A stretch of 64,000 nt of DNA from Caenimonas soli (GTDB lineage: Bacteria > Pseudomonadota > Gammaproteobacteria > Burkholderiales > Burkholderiaceae_C). A program made the position numbers and the translations under genes. How positions within the stretch are numbered: position 1 is the stretch's first letter; each line of letters opens with the position of its first letter. The stretch is taken from the NCBI RefSeq assembly GCF_013155545.1, contig NZ_JABJVV010000003.1, forward strand, positions 1 to 64,000, given 5' to 3'. Positions 44,701-54,346 of the stretch are shown here, in pieces. The notes beneath the pieces were generated by a model, which saw nothing but the letters and a program-made list of their open reading frames with translations, was not told the DNA's origin and did no database searches.

Positions 44701-47700
44701 CTAATTGGTTCCGCCGACCCGCTGGGTATCCGACGTGGCATCGGTGCGGCTCTCGGGCACGGGCTTGCGGTTGACGCGTGTCACGCGCGGGTCGGTCCAG
44801 GTGCCATCGATATGGAACTCCTGGGTCGCCGCGCGGATCAGCGGCTGGCGCAGGAACATCTGCGCGAGGAAGGTGCCCACGCCGATGGCCGGATTGATCA
44901 CAGTGGCGACCAGCGACGCGGTGCCTGCGTTGATTTCCGGCACCACCACCACTTTCAGGTCCTGCGTTTCCTTGGCGATGTCGGCCCGGCCCTCCATCAG
45001 CACCGCCGCGTTGACGCCCTTCATCTGCAGGTTGTTGGTGGCGGCTATGCCGTCCTCGATGGTGACGTCGCCGCGCACGAAATCGAAAGCGAAGCCATCG
45101 CTGAAGACATCGCGAAAGTCCAGCGCCAACCGCCTCGGCAGCGATTGCAGGCTCAGCACGCCCAGCAGCTTGGCCAGCCCCGGATCGGCCTTGAGGAATT
45201 GCCCGGCCTCGACATTCACGTAGAAGGCCCCGTCCATCGACGGGTAGTTCAGCGACAGCGGCGAGCCCAGCCAGGCCACCTGTCCTTCCATGCGGCCCTT
45301 GCCACGCCGCACGACGTCTTTCATGCCGAAGCGCGCCAGCAACTGCCCCGAGTCGGCGATGTCGAGCCGGAACTTCATGGCGGTGCGGCGCCGCTCGCCG
45401 GCCGGGCGCGGTCCCAGCCGCGGCCCGCCGGGAGCCGCCGCCTGCGCGCCCACGGCGGCCCAGTTCCCGGTGGCGCTGAATGCGGCCTCAGGCATGGTGA
45501 GGTTGAGCTTGTTCAGGCGCCATTCGCGGATGCCGCCTTCGCGCGCCACCGTGCCCGCGCCCCGGTTGACCGCGTCGATCTCCAGCCGTCCCAGCTTCTT
45601 GCCGCGCAGCTCGAAGTCATCCACGACGATGTCGAGTGCCGGCAGGCTGTCGGGCTGTTGCTCCAGCAGCGTTTCGACCTCCTTGGCCGCGGACGCGGCG
45701 ATCGACAGCCGCGCGAGCCGGGCATGCAGCCGGCCGGCGCCTGCGCCGGTGGGCTGGCGGTATTCCAGATACCCGTTGAGTTCATCGGCATCGACGTTGG
45801 CCCGCCAGACCTGGCCATCGCGCGAACCACCGACCACCACGTTGCGCAGCACCCGGCCCTCCAGGGTCAGCTCCTTGGCGCGCACCGCCATGACCGTGGG
45901 CAAATAACCCATCGCAGCGCTGCTCGCGGCGGCGGAAGCGGGCGAAGGAGCAACCGGCGCGGCGGAAGCCGGAGCCTGCCCCGCGGCGTGGCCCAGCACG
46001 GCCTCCCAGGCATCTAGGTTGACGTTGGCCAGGTTGATGTTGGCCATGACGCCGTGCTCGGGCAGCGGCGCCGACTCGCCCGCCGCCAGCCCGACGGCGA
46101 TGCCGCCACGGATCACGCGCGGTTCCGCACCGGACAGGTCGCGCACGTAGACCACCGACGCGAGCCGGCCGATTTCGAGCGTGAGCTGGTCCTGCAGATG
46201 CGTTGTGCTGGCGGCCAGCGACTCCCGCACCAGCGTGTTCTCAAAGCGCACCGGCAGCACCGTGTCGGCCGCCTTGGCCAGCGGCGCCGGCAGGTTCAGC
46301 GCCAGCCCTTGCAGGTTGGCGCTCACGGCGACCTCCGGCGTTCCGCGCCGGAAACTCAGGTTGACGTTGTAGGCCGCGCCGCCGCTCGCATCCTTGGCCA
46401 TGCGGGAGAGAAAGCCCAGCTCTTTGGCTTGGCGCAGGCCTTCCGCCGTGGCCGTGCCCTGGGCCCGGATCAGGACGGTGGCCTCGGAACTGCCGGCCGG
46501 GCCGGCACTGACCGCACGGCTGCCGCCTTCCACCCGCACGTCGCCGCCCAGTGCCCGGGCCTGGGTGCCGACCAGGCTGAAGCCGCGCTCGGTGAAATTT
46601 ACGGCGCCGCGCGAGCGGGACAACAAAGGACTGTCCGGGGTGATGCGGATGTCGTTGCCGGCCAACGTGACGCTGCCCTGCAGCTTTGACTTGTCGAGGT
46701 TGGCGACCGGGAGCTCCAGTTTCAGCCGCACGTCGGCGTTGCCGCTGCCGCTGGCCTTGGCAAGCGCGTGGCCGGTCATCGCGGAAAGCGGCGAGCCACT
46801 GACGACGCCCAGTGCCTCGGCCAGCGGCCCGCGCACCTCGCCCGTGACCGCCACCGTGGTGGTCTGGAAATCGGCGATCTGCGCCTCGGTCTTGACCTGC
46901 AGGTGCGGCGCCCCGGCGAAGTGGCCGGCCGCCTTTTTCACCTGCATGCCGTTGCGCTCGAAGACCAGCTCGCCGGACAGCTGGGTCAGCGCCGGCCAGC
47001 TCACGGTTCCCTTGGTCACGCTGGGGGGGACGAACGCATAGGTCACGTCCCGCACGTCGGCCGTGATGCGGAAGTCGCCTTGCCGCGGATTCTTGAAAGG
47101 GAAGTGGCGCAAGTCGCCCTTGACCCGGAACCTGGCGCCCGTGGCCGTGCCTTGCACCACCGACTCGCGCACATACTGGCGCGCCGCCTTGGACACCCCC
47201 AGCGGCAGGTAGCGATGCACCCGTGCCCCGTCGGCGCGGCTGATGCCCGCCTGCAAATCCAGCACACCCGGAAAGCGTGCCGAGGCGTCGCCGGTGCGCC
47301 AGCCGATCTGCCCCTCGCCTTGGGCGTCGGCATTGCTGAACTTGAGATTGGCGACCGAGGCCGAGATATCCTCGCCGTTGACCTGCCATTGCAGGTCGGC
47401 CGAAAGCTCGTCGAACGGAATCACCGGCTCCTCGAATACCGCAGGCACATCCACCGCGCCGTTGTGCAGCCGCACCCGGCCCTTGCCGCCGGCCTGGGTG
47501 AAATCGAAGTCCACCGTCGCTCCGCGAACACCGGGCGTGCCGGCTTGCGCGGCGATCTCCAGGCCCACGGCCCGCCCGCGGGCCTCGTACTTGTTCATTG
47601 CATCGAGCGGTCCCTGCCACTTGGCATTCAAGGTTTCCACCAGCCCCTTGGGCGCATACGCGGCCAGCGCCTGGTGCGTCGCACTGCCCAGCGGCAGCCG

Positions 47701-48828
47701 GGTGGCGATCTGGCTCAGGGCGAACAGGTCCAGTTTGTCGGCTCGCAGCTCTCCCTGCGCCGCCTTGCCGTCCCCGCCCTGCGTCCAGTGCAGGAATATG
47801 TTGCCGCCAGGCCAGCGCTGGCCCTCACGGGTCTGGAACTGCAGGCCCTGGGTTTGCACTTCGAAGCCGCTGTCCAGGCGCTTGCCCCCCAACCGCCCGG
47901 AGATGGATTGCAGGGCCAGGGGAGCGAGCCGCGGTCCCAGCGTGGTACTCACATCGGCCAGCACGATGTCGGCAGCGCCCCCGGTCAGCTGGCCGCGTGA
48001 AATATCCGCCCAGGCCCGCACGGCCCCGTGCCCTTCGTTGACTTCCACGCCAAAATTCGCGTAGCGCCGCAGCTGCGAAACGTCGACCCTGGAGAAGTCC
48101 CCGTGCAACTGCCCCTCCCATCCCTGCCAATTGCCATGGCGGTTGGACAGCAGGGGCTGGCGAAACAGGCCGCGCAGGCTGAATCGCTCGCCCCAGGCCG
48201 CGGGCGGGGTGGCGTCCAGACGCAGGGCATGGCGCCTCGCACCGTTGCGCGCCACGAAATCAACCTGCTCCAGCGCGAGCGGCGGCGCACCGCGCATCTC
48301 GTCGGTCCAGCGCACGGTGCCGTTACGGATGACGAACTCGGTCTGGCTGAAGAACCAGTCGGCGGCGCGCCCTTCGTTGTCGCTGCTGCGCGAAAAGTCC
48401 AGGCCGCCGACGAAGAGCTTGCCGTCGGCGGCGCGCCGGATGTCGAGCTCGGGCCTATCGATGTAAAGCTGTTCGAAGCCCAGGTTCCACAGCGAGCGGG
48501 GCGTCAACGCCGCCAGCACGCGGGGCAAGCGCAAGGCTTCCCGCCCCTGCGGGTCCAGCAGGACCACGTCGATGAGCTCGAAGGATGGCATCAGGCCCTC
48601 GTTCTGCGCCTTGATGCTGCCTATGCGCACAGGTACCCCCAGGACGCGCCCGGCTTCGATTTCCAGGTCGGGGCGAAGCTCACCGATTCGGGGCACAATC
48701 CAGCCATGGAGCGCTCCCCAGGCCAGCACCAGCACCAGCCAGCCGGTCAGAAGCAGCCACATCAACGTTCGCGCGAAGGCTGCATAGACCTTCAACGAAC
48801 GTGACGGGGACGGAGGCGAGTCGTTCAT
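44701..48828 (-). CDS. yhdP: YhdP-family AsmA-like envelope protein
   Basis: 1375-residue bridge-like protein of the AsmA/TamB group thought to move phospholipid between the membranes. One N-terminal transmembrane helix (residues about 17-38, WLLLTGWLVLVLAWGALHGW) anchors a very long periplasmic beta-rich region. The characteristic C-terminal segment is present: GRMEGQVAWLGSPLSLNYPS, FYVNVEAGQFLKADPG, LLGVLSLQSLPRRLALDF, and GTASLVATVINPAIG. Length matches YhdP and exceeds AsmA. It starts 24 bp from the divergent glnE. Confidence 0.92.
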   Translation of the reverse strand: MNDSPPSPSRSLKVYAAFARTLMWLLLTGWLVLVLAWGALHGWIVPRIGELRPDLEIEAGRVLGVPVRIGSIKAQNEGLMPSFELIDVVLLDPQGREALRLPRVLAALTPRSLWNLGFEQLYIDRPELDIRRAADGKLFVGGLDFSRSSDNEGRAADWFFSQTEFVIRNGTVRWTDEMRGAPPLALEQVDFVARNGARRHALRLDATPPAAWGERFSLRGLFRQPLLSNRHGNWQGWEGQLHGDFSRVDVSQLRRYANFGVEVNEGHGAVRAWADISRGQLTGGAADIVLADVSTTLGPRLAPLALQSISGRLGGKRLDSGFEVQTQGLQFQTREGQRWPGGNIFLHWTQGGDGKAAQGELRADKLDLFALSQIATRLPLGSATHQALAAYAPKGLVETLNAKWQGPLDAMNKYEARGRAVGLEIAAQAGTPGVRGATVDFDFTQAGGKGRVRLHNGAVDVPAVFEEPVIPFDELSADLQWQVNGEDISASVANLKFSNADAQGEGQIGWRTGDASARFPGVLDLQAGISRADGARVHRYLPLGVSKAARQYVRESVVQGTATGARFRVKGDLRHFPFKNPRQGDFRITADVRDVTYAFVPPSVTKGTVSWPALTQLSGELVFERNGMQVKKAAGHFAGAPHLQVKTEAQIADFQTTTVAVTGEVRGPLAEALGVVSGSPLSAMTGHALAKASGSGNADVRLKLELPVANLDKSKLQGSVTLAGNDIRITPDSPLLSRSRGAVNFTERGFSLVGTQARALGGDVRVEGGSRAVSAGPAGSSEATVLIRAQGTATAEGLRQAKELGFLSRMAKDASGGAAYNVNLSFRRGTPEVAVSANLQGLALNLPAPLAKAADTVLPVRFENTLVRESLAASTTHLQDQLTLEIGRLASVVYVRDLSGAEPRVIRGGIAVGLAAGESAPLPEHGVMANINLANVNLDAWEAVLGHAAGQAPASAAPVAPSPASAAASSAAMGYLPTVMAVRAKELTLEGRVLRNVVVGGSRDGQVWRANVDADELNGYLEYRQPTGAGAGRLHARLARLSIAASAAKEVETLLEQQPDSLPALDIVVDDFELRGKKLGRLEIDAVNRGAGTVAREGGIREWRLNKLNLTMPEAAFSATGNWAAVGAQAAAPGGPRLGPRPAGERRRTAMKFRLDIADSGQLLARFGMKDVVRRGKGRMEGQVAWLGSPLSLNYPSMDGAFYVNVEAGQFLKADPGLAKLLGVLSLQSLPRRLALDFRDVFSDGFAFDFVRGDVTIEDGIAATNNLQMKGVNAAVLMEGRADIAKETQDLKVVVVPEINAGTASLVATVINPAIGVGTFLAQMFLRQPLIRAATQEFHIDGTWTDPRVTRVNRKPVPESRTDATSDTQRVGGTN

Positions 48829-48852
48829 GAAAACTTGGATGTGTCAGGAATT

Positions 48853-51642
48853 ATGACCCCCGACGGTGGCTTGGGTTCGCAGCAAGGCGGCGCCTCGTTG
48901 TCAGACAACGGCGCGTTGGCGTCGCTGGACGACACGGTCCCCGAAAAGGCGCCACTGTCTTCCCACTCGAGGTTCGCCCAGCGGCTGCGCCGCCGCTATG
49001 CCGGCGAGCTGGCCTTGCTGCCGCCAGGCACCCCCACCCGCGAAACGATGGCGGACGCCTACGATGTGCTGCGCAGCCGCGGCCACGACACCGGCACCGC
49101 ACTTCGCATCCTGCGCCAGCTGGTCATGGAGCGGCTGATCTCGCTCGATTGCGACCAGCAGGCGCCCCTGGGCCTGGTGACCTGCGCCGTGACCGAACTG
49201 GCCGAGTTCGCCCTGGACGTTGCCTGCGTGCAGGCAACGTCGGACCTCGACGTCCAGTTTGGCGCGCCCATCGCGCCCGGGGGCACGCGCGCCGAGCTGT
49301 GGGTGGTGGGCATGGGCAAACTAGGTGCGCGCGAACTCAACGTTTCCAGCGACATCGACCTGGTCTACATCTATGACGAGGACGGCGAAACCGCGGGTGT
49401 GGAGGGCGGGCGGGCCCGCATCTCCAACCACGAGTATTTCGACAAGGCCGTCAAGATCATCTTCGGCCTGATCGGCGACACCACCGAGCATGGGTTCGTC
49501 TTCCGCGTGGACCTGGCCCTGCGGCCCAACGGCAACTCGGGACCGCCCGCGGTGTCGCTGGGAGCGCTGGAAGAGTACTTCCAGGTGCAGGGACGCGAGT
49601 GGGAACGCTTCGCCTGGCTCAAGAGCCGGGTGGTGGCGCCCCGAAGCTGCATCGAGAGCGGATCGGCCCAGGCCCTGCGCACCGCGGTGCTGCCGTTCGT
49701 GTTCCGGCGCTACCTCGATTACAGCGTATTCGACTCGCTGCGCGTGTTGCACAAGCAGATTCGCGAGCACGCGGCCAAGCGCAGCGCCGGCCGTCCCGAA
49801 CGCGCCAACGACGTCAAGCTCTCGCGCGGCGGCATCCGCGAAATCGAATTCACCGTGCAGCTGCTGCAAGTGGTGCGCGGCGGCCAGTTCCCCGAACTGC
49901 GCACCCGCCCGACCCTGCAGGCCCTGCAGCGGGTGGCCGCGGCGGGCCTGATGTCGCAGGCGACCGCCGACGCCATGGCCCGCGCCTACGAGTTCCTGCG
50001 CCGGGTCGAGCACCGCATCCAGTACCTGGACGACCAGCAGACCCATGTGCTCATGGGCTGCGACCACGATCTGGGCTGGATCGCCCAAACCATGGGCTAT
50101 GCCGACTGCTGCCCCTTCCTGCATGAACTGGACACGCACCGCGAGCTGGTGGCGCAGGAGTTCGATACCTTGCTGGGCGGAGCGGGCAGCGGCGACTGCA
50201 AGGCCTGCGTCGGCCCCAGGGGCGCCAAAGCACCGCCGCCGGACCTCGAGACGCTGCTGGAGCAGCTGCCGCCGCAGCTGCGCGAACGTGTCGCTCTGTG
50301 GCGTGGGCTGCCGCGCGTGATGGCGCTGCGCGACGATGCGCGCGCCCGGCTTTCGCGGCTGCTGGCGCGCACTGTGCAGTGGCTGGAGCAGGGCGTGGTG
50401 ACCGAAGAGGCCGCCGTGCGCATGGCCGACTGGATCGAGCCGCTGCTGCGCCGCGAAAGCTACCTGGCCTTGCTGGTCGAGCGGCCGGGCGTGCACGAGA
50501 GGCTGTTGCGCCTGCTGGGTGCGGCGCGCTGGCCGGCCCGCTACCTGCTGCGGCACCCCGGCGTGATCGACGAGCTGGCCAGCGACCAGCTTTTGTCGGA
50601 GCGCTTTTCAGCCCAAGACTTCGAGAGCGAACTGGAACACCGGCGCCGCTCGCTGCAGATCACCGGCGAGGACGACGACGAGGCCCTCTTGAACCTGCTG
50701 CGCCGGGCACATCATGCGGAAGTGTTCCGTACGCTGGCGCGGGACATCGAGGGCCGGCTGACGGTGGAGCAGGTGGCCGACGAGCTGAGCGCACTGGCCG
50801 ACTCCGTGCTGCGGGTGACGGCCGGCTGGTGCTGGCAGCGGCTGAAGAACCGCCACCGCGAAACGCCGCAATTCGCCATCATCGGCTACGGCAAACTCGG
50901 CGGCAAGGAGCTGGGTTATGGCAGCGACCTCGACATCGTCTTCGTGTTCGAGGACGACGACGAACGGGCCCCGGAGGCCTACGCCGCCTTCGTTCGCAAG
51001 TTGATCAACTGGCTGACCACCAAGACCGCCGAAAGCGACCTGTTCGAGATCGACACGGCCCTGCGGCCCAACGGCAGCTCGGGCCTCCTCATCACCACCT
51101 TCGAGGCCTACGCCAATTACCAGCAGCGGCGCGGCAGCAACACCGCGTGGACCTGGGAGCACCAGGCCATGACGCGCGCGCGCTTCGTTTTGGGCGGCGA
51201 GGATTTGTCGCGGCGCTTCGACGACGTGCGCCGCGCCGTCATCACGGCACCGCGCGACGTCGCGGCGCTGCGCGCGGAGATCATCGCGATGCGCGAGAAG
51301 GTCTGCTCCGCGCATCCGATCAAGGCCGGCCGCTTCGACGTCAAGCACAGCCCGGGCGGCATGGTCGATGCCGAATTCGCCGTGCAATTCCTGGTGCTGT
51401 CGCAGGCCGCCAGCCATCCCGAATTGATCCCCAATGTGGGCAATATCGCCTTGCTGCAGCGGGCCGAGGCGGCGCGGCTGCTTCCGCCCGGCGTGGGCGA
51501 AGCCGCGGCGCGCGCCTATCGCGAGCTGCGGCGGGTGCAGCACAAGGCCCGGCTGAACGAGGAGCCGACGCAGTTGCCGCCCGAGGCTCTCGCTGCCGAA
51601 CGGCAGGCCGTGCTCGCGCTGTGGCAGTCGGTCTTCTCCTGA
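48853..51642 (+). CDS. glnE: Bifunctional glutamine synthetase adenylyltransferase/adenylyl-removing enzyme
   Basis: Adenylylates and deadenylylates glutamine synthetase according to nitrogen state. It has 929 residues from ATG 48853, with TCAGGA upstream; a TTG at 48835 is a poorer choice. Two nucleotidyltransferase halves are visible: GMGKLGARELNVSSDIDLVY near 153 (adenylyl-removing) and GYGKLGGKELGYGSDLDIVF near 678 (adenylyl transfer). Each is followed by a GlnD-PII-uridylyltransferase-like helical region. Only 24 bp separate it from yhdP, so its promoter probably overlaps the yhdP 5' coding end. Confidence 0.95.
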   Translation: MTPDGGLGSQQGGASLSDNGALASLDDTVPEKAPLSSHSRFAQRLRRRYAGELALLPPGTPTRETMADAYDVLRSRGHDTGTALRILRQLVMERLISLDCDQQAPLGLVTCAVTELAEFALDVACVQATSDLDVQFGAPIAPGGTRAELWVVGMGKLGARELNVSSDIDLVYIYDEDGETAGVEGGRARISNHEYFDKAVKIIFGLIGDTTEHGFVFRVDLALRPNGNSGPPAVSLGALEEYFQVQGREWERFAWLKSRVVAPRSCIESGSAQALRTAVLPFVFRRYLDYSVFDSLRVLHKQIREHAAKRSAGRPERANDVKLSRGGIREIEFTVQLLQVVRGGQFPELRTRPTLQALQRVAAAGLMSQATADAMARAYEFLRRVEHRIQYLDDQQTHVLMGCDHDLGWIAQTMGYADCCPFLHELDTHRELVAQEFDTLLGGAGSGDCKACVGPRGAKAPPPDLETLLEQLPPQLRERVALWRGLPRVMALRDDARARLSRLLARTVQWLEQGVVTEEAAVRMADWIEPLLRRESYLALLVERPGVHERLLRLLGAARWPARYLLRHPGVIDELASDQLLSERFSAQDFESELEHRRRSLQITGEDDDEALLNLLRRAHHAEVFRTLARDIEGRLTVEQVADELSALADSVLRVTAGWCWQRLKNRHRETPQFAIIGYGKLGGKELGYGSDLDIVFVFEDDDERAPEAYAAFVRKLINWLTTKTAESDLFEIDTALRPNGSSGLLITTFEAYANYQQRRGSNTAWTWEHQAMTRARFVLGGEDLSRRFDDVRRAVITAPRDVAALRAEIIAMREKVCSAHPIKAGRFDVKHSPGGMVDAEFAVQFLVLSQAASHPELIPNVGNIALLQRAEAARLLPPGVGEAAARAYRELRRVQHKARLNEEPTQLPPEALAAERQAVLALWQSVFS

Positions 51643-51745
51643 CGCATCGAGCCGGCCGTTTCACACGGTAACCCGCGCAAGGCAGTTGTCCTGCGGCAAT
51701 GGTAGGCTTGCGGGCTGCATCCCGCGGCAAGGCCGCAAAAAGGCC

Positions 51746-53164
51746 ATGAAGAAACTCCGACTCATCACTGCAGTCGCTGCGGCGCTCTGGCTCGCCGGCT
51801 GCGCCGGCACCGGCCCCTCCGGCTCGACGGCCGCGGCGGTACCGGCCCAGTGGTACGCCCCGGTGGCGCACAACGGGACGCTCGGCGACCTCGCCTCATG
51901 GTGGCAGCAGTTCGACGATCCCTTGCTGGTCGAACTGATTGAAGCGGCGCAAACGGCCAGCCCCACCGTGGCATCGGCCGCTGCGCGCATCCGCCAGGCC
52001 CGCGCGACCCGCGTTGCGGCGGGCGCAGCCCTGCTGCCTTCGCTGGACGCGGTCGGATCGGCAGCACGCGGCAACAGCCAGCCACCGGTACCGCTGGCCA
52101 CCACCGTGCAGGTGGGCCTGCAGTCCGCCTGGGAGATCGACCTGTTCGGCGCCAACCGGCAGGCGGCTCAGGCCGCCCAGGACCGGCTCGACGGGGCGCA
52201 GGCCGGCTGGCACGAGGCGCGGGTCTCGGTCGCCGCGGAAACAGCGAACAGCTATGTCAGCCTGCGCACCTGCGAGCGCCAGCTGGTGGTGGCCGACAAC
52301 GATGTCAAGTCGCGCGTCGAAACCGCACGCTTGTCCGAACTGAGCGCCCAGGCCGGATTCACCGCGCCGGCCGTCGCCGCGCTGGCGCGGGCGAGCGCCG
52401 CCGAGGGCTCGGCGCGAGCCACGCAGCAGCGCGCGGCGTGCGATGCCCTGGTCAAAGCGCTGGTCGCACTCAGTGCCCTGCCCGAGCCGCAGCTGCGGCA
52501 GAAGCTGGCCGTGGCCTGGGCCGAGCCTTCGCAAGCCACGCTCTTGACGGTGCATTCAGTGCCGGCGCAGGTGTTGGCGCAGCGCCCCGACGTGTTCCAG
52601 GCCGAGCGCGAGGTCGCCGCGGCCAGCGCCGATGTCGGCAGCGCCCGGGCGCAGCGGTTCCCGCGGCTGTCACTGTCCGGTTCGATCGCGGCGGGCAGTG
52701 TCCGTACCGGCGGCGTCAGCACCGACCTGCAGACCTGGTCGATCGGGCCGCTGGCGCTCACGCTGCCGATCTTCGACGGTGGCCGCCGCGCTGCCAATGC
52801 CGACGCCGCGCAAGCCCGCTACGAAGAGGCCGCCGCGCTGTACGCGGCGCGAGTGCGGCAGGCCGTGCGCGAGGTCGAGGAAGCCCTGGTGAACCTGGAA
52901 AGCGCCCGGCTGCGCGGCGAGGACGCCCGGGTGGCGGCCGAGGGCTATCGGATTTCGTTCTCGGCGACCGAGGCGCGCTATCGCAGCGGCCTGGCCAGCC
53001 TGGTCGAGCTGGAGGACGCGCGGCGCACGGCGCTGGCGGCGGAGACCGCGCTGGTCGGCCTGCAGCGGGAACGCGTGGCGGCCTGGATCGCCTTGTACCG
53101 GGCGCTGGGCGGCGGGTGGGCGCGCCCCGACGCCACCGCGGCCACCACCGCGTTCCGGCCCTGA
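51746..53164 (+). CDS. RND efflux outer-membrane lipoprotein, NodT/OprM family
   Basis: 472-residue outer-membrane channel. The start at 51746 has AAAAGG upstream and gives a lipobox LAGC (Cys 18). The family blocks WWQQFDDPLLVELIEAA, ATTVQVGLQSAWEIDLFGANR, LAQRPDVFQAEREVAAAS and SIGPLALTLPIFDGGRR are all present. First gene of the NodT-adaptor-RND operon. The outer-membrane-first gene order and lack of a nearby regulator are notable. Confidence 0.94.
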   Translation: MKKLRLITAVAAALWLAGCAGTGPSGSTAAAVPAQWYAPVAHNGTLGDLASWWQQFDDPLLVELIEAAQTASPTVASAAARIRQARATRVAAGAALLPSLDAVGSAARGNSQPPVPLATTVQVGLQSAWEIDLFGANRQAAQAAQDRLDGAQAGWHEARVSVAAETANSYVSLRTCERQLVVADNDVKSRVETARLSELSAQAGFTAPAVAALARASAAEGSARATQQRAACDALVKALVALSALPEPQLRQKLAVAWAEPSQATLLTVHSVPAQVLAQRPDVFQAEREVAAASADVGSARAQRFPRLSLSGSIAAGSVRTGGVSTDLQTWSIGPLALTLPIFDGGRRAANADAAQARYEEAAALYAARVRQAVREVEEALVNLESARLRGEDARVAAEGYRISFSATEARYRSGLASLVELEDARRTALAAETALVGLQRERVAAWIALYRALGGGWARPDATAATTAFRP

Positions 53165-53182
53165 ACTGCGACAGGCAAAAAC

Positions 53183-54331
53183 ATGAAAAAAATAAATCTC
53201 AGACCGGCCGCGGTCACTGCCATCGCGGTGGCGGGCCTTGCCGCCGCGATCGGCCTGTATTCGATGATGGGCTCCAGCGCCGCCGAACAAGAGAAGCCGC
53301 TGGTGCGGCCCGCGCTCACCGTTACTGCGGTGGCGCCGCGCCAGGTCAGCATGCCGGTCAAGCTGGCCGCCAACGGCAACATCGCGGCCTGGCAGGAAGC
53401 CATCGTGGGCGCCGAGGCCGCGGGCCTGCGCTTGACCCAGGTGCACGTGGGCGTGGGCGATAGCGTGCGCAAGGGCCAGGTGCTGGCCACACTGGGGGGC
53501 GACACGCTGCGGGCCGAAGTGGCGCAGTCGCGCGCCAGCCTGGCCGAAGCGGAAGCTGCCGCCGCCGACGCGGCGAACAACGCCCAGCGCGCCCGCACTT
53601 TGCAGGGCACGGGCGCGCTCAGCGCATCACAGATCAACCAGTACCTCACCGCCGAAAAGACCGCGCAGGCGCGGGTGGAGGCGGCGCGCGCATTGGTGCA
53701 GGCGCAGCAGGTGCGGCTGACCCAGGCCCAGGTGTATGCGCCCGACAGCGGCATCATTTCCGCGCGCACGGCCACGGTGGGTGCCGTGGTGGGCAATGGC
53801 GCCGAGCTGTTCCGCCTGATCCGGCAAGGCCGGCTGGAGTGGCGCGCCGAGGTGACTTCCGCCGAACTGGGGCGCATCACGACCGGCACGACGGCCCAGG
53901 TCACGGCCGCCAGCGGCGCGCGGCTGGCGGGGCGGGTGCGGATGATAGGTCCGACCGTCGACCCGCAGACCCGCTCGGCCCTGGTTTACGTGGACCTCGC
54001 CCCCTTGCCCGGGACGGCTGCGAGTGCGCGTGCCGGGATGTTCGCGCGTGGCGAGTTCGATCTGGGCTCCACCCCCGCCGTCACGGTGCCGCAGGCGGCG
54101 GTGGTGGTGCGCGATGGTTTCAGCTACGTGTATCGCATCAACCCCGATTCGCGGGTGAGCCAGGTCAAGGTGCAGACCGGCCGGCTGATGGGGGACCAGC
54201 TGGAGATCGTCAGCGGACTGGCCGCCGACGCCCGCGTGGTGGCGGCCGGCGCGGGGTTCCTCAACGACGGCGACATGGTGAGGCTGGTCGAGCCGCCGCC
54301 GGCCGTGGCCGCGTCCGGCGCCAAGCGCTAA
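53183..54331 (+). CDS. RND efflux periplasmic adaptor (MFP)
   Basis: 382-residue membrane-fusion protein. An N-terminal signal/anchor (AAVTAIAVAGLAAAIGLYSM) is followed by the split lipoyl domain (EAAGLRLTQVHVGVGDSVRKGQ, then VYAPDSGIISARTATVGAVV) around an alpha-helical hairpin, then the beta-barrel domain (RVRMIGPTVDPQTRSALVYV). AGG lies upstream of the ATG, 18 bp after the NodT gene. It connects the RND pump to the outer-membrane channel. Confidence 0.94.
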   Translation: MKKINLRPAAVTAIAVAGLAAAIGLYSMMGSSAAEQEKPLVRPALTVTAVAPRQVSMPVKLAANGNIAAWQEAIVGAEAAGLRLTQVHVGVGDSVRKGQVLATLGGDTLRAEVAQSRASLAEAEAAAADAANNAQRARTLQGTGALSASQINQYLTAEKTAQARVEAARALVQAQQVRLTQAQVYAPDSGIISARTATVGAVVGNGAELFRLIRQGRLEWRAEVTSAELGRITTGTTAQVTAASGARLAGRVRMIGPTVDPQTRSALVYVDLAPLPGTAASARAGMFARGEFDLGSTPAVTVPQAAVVVRDGFSYVYRINPDSRVSQVKVQTGRLMGDQLEIVSGLAADARVVAAGAGFLNDGDMVRLVEPPPAVAASGAKR

Positions 54332-54346
54332 CGGGAGCGCCATCAC

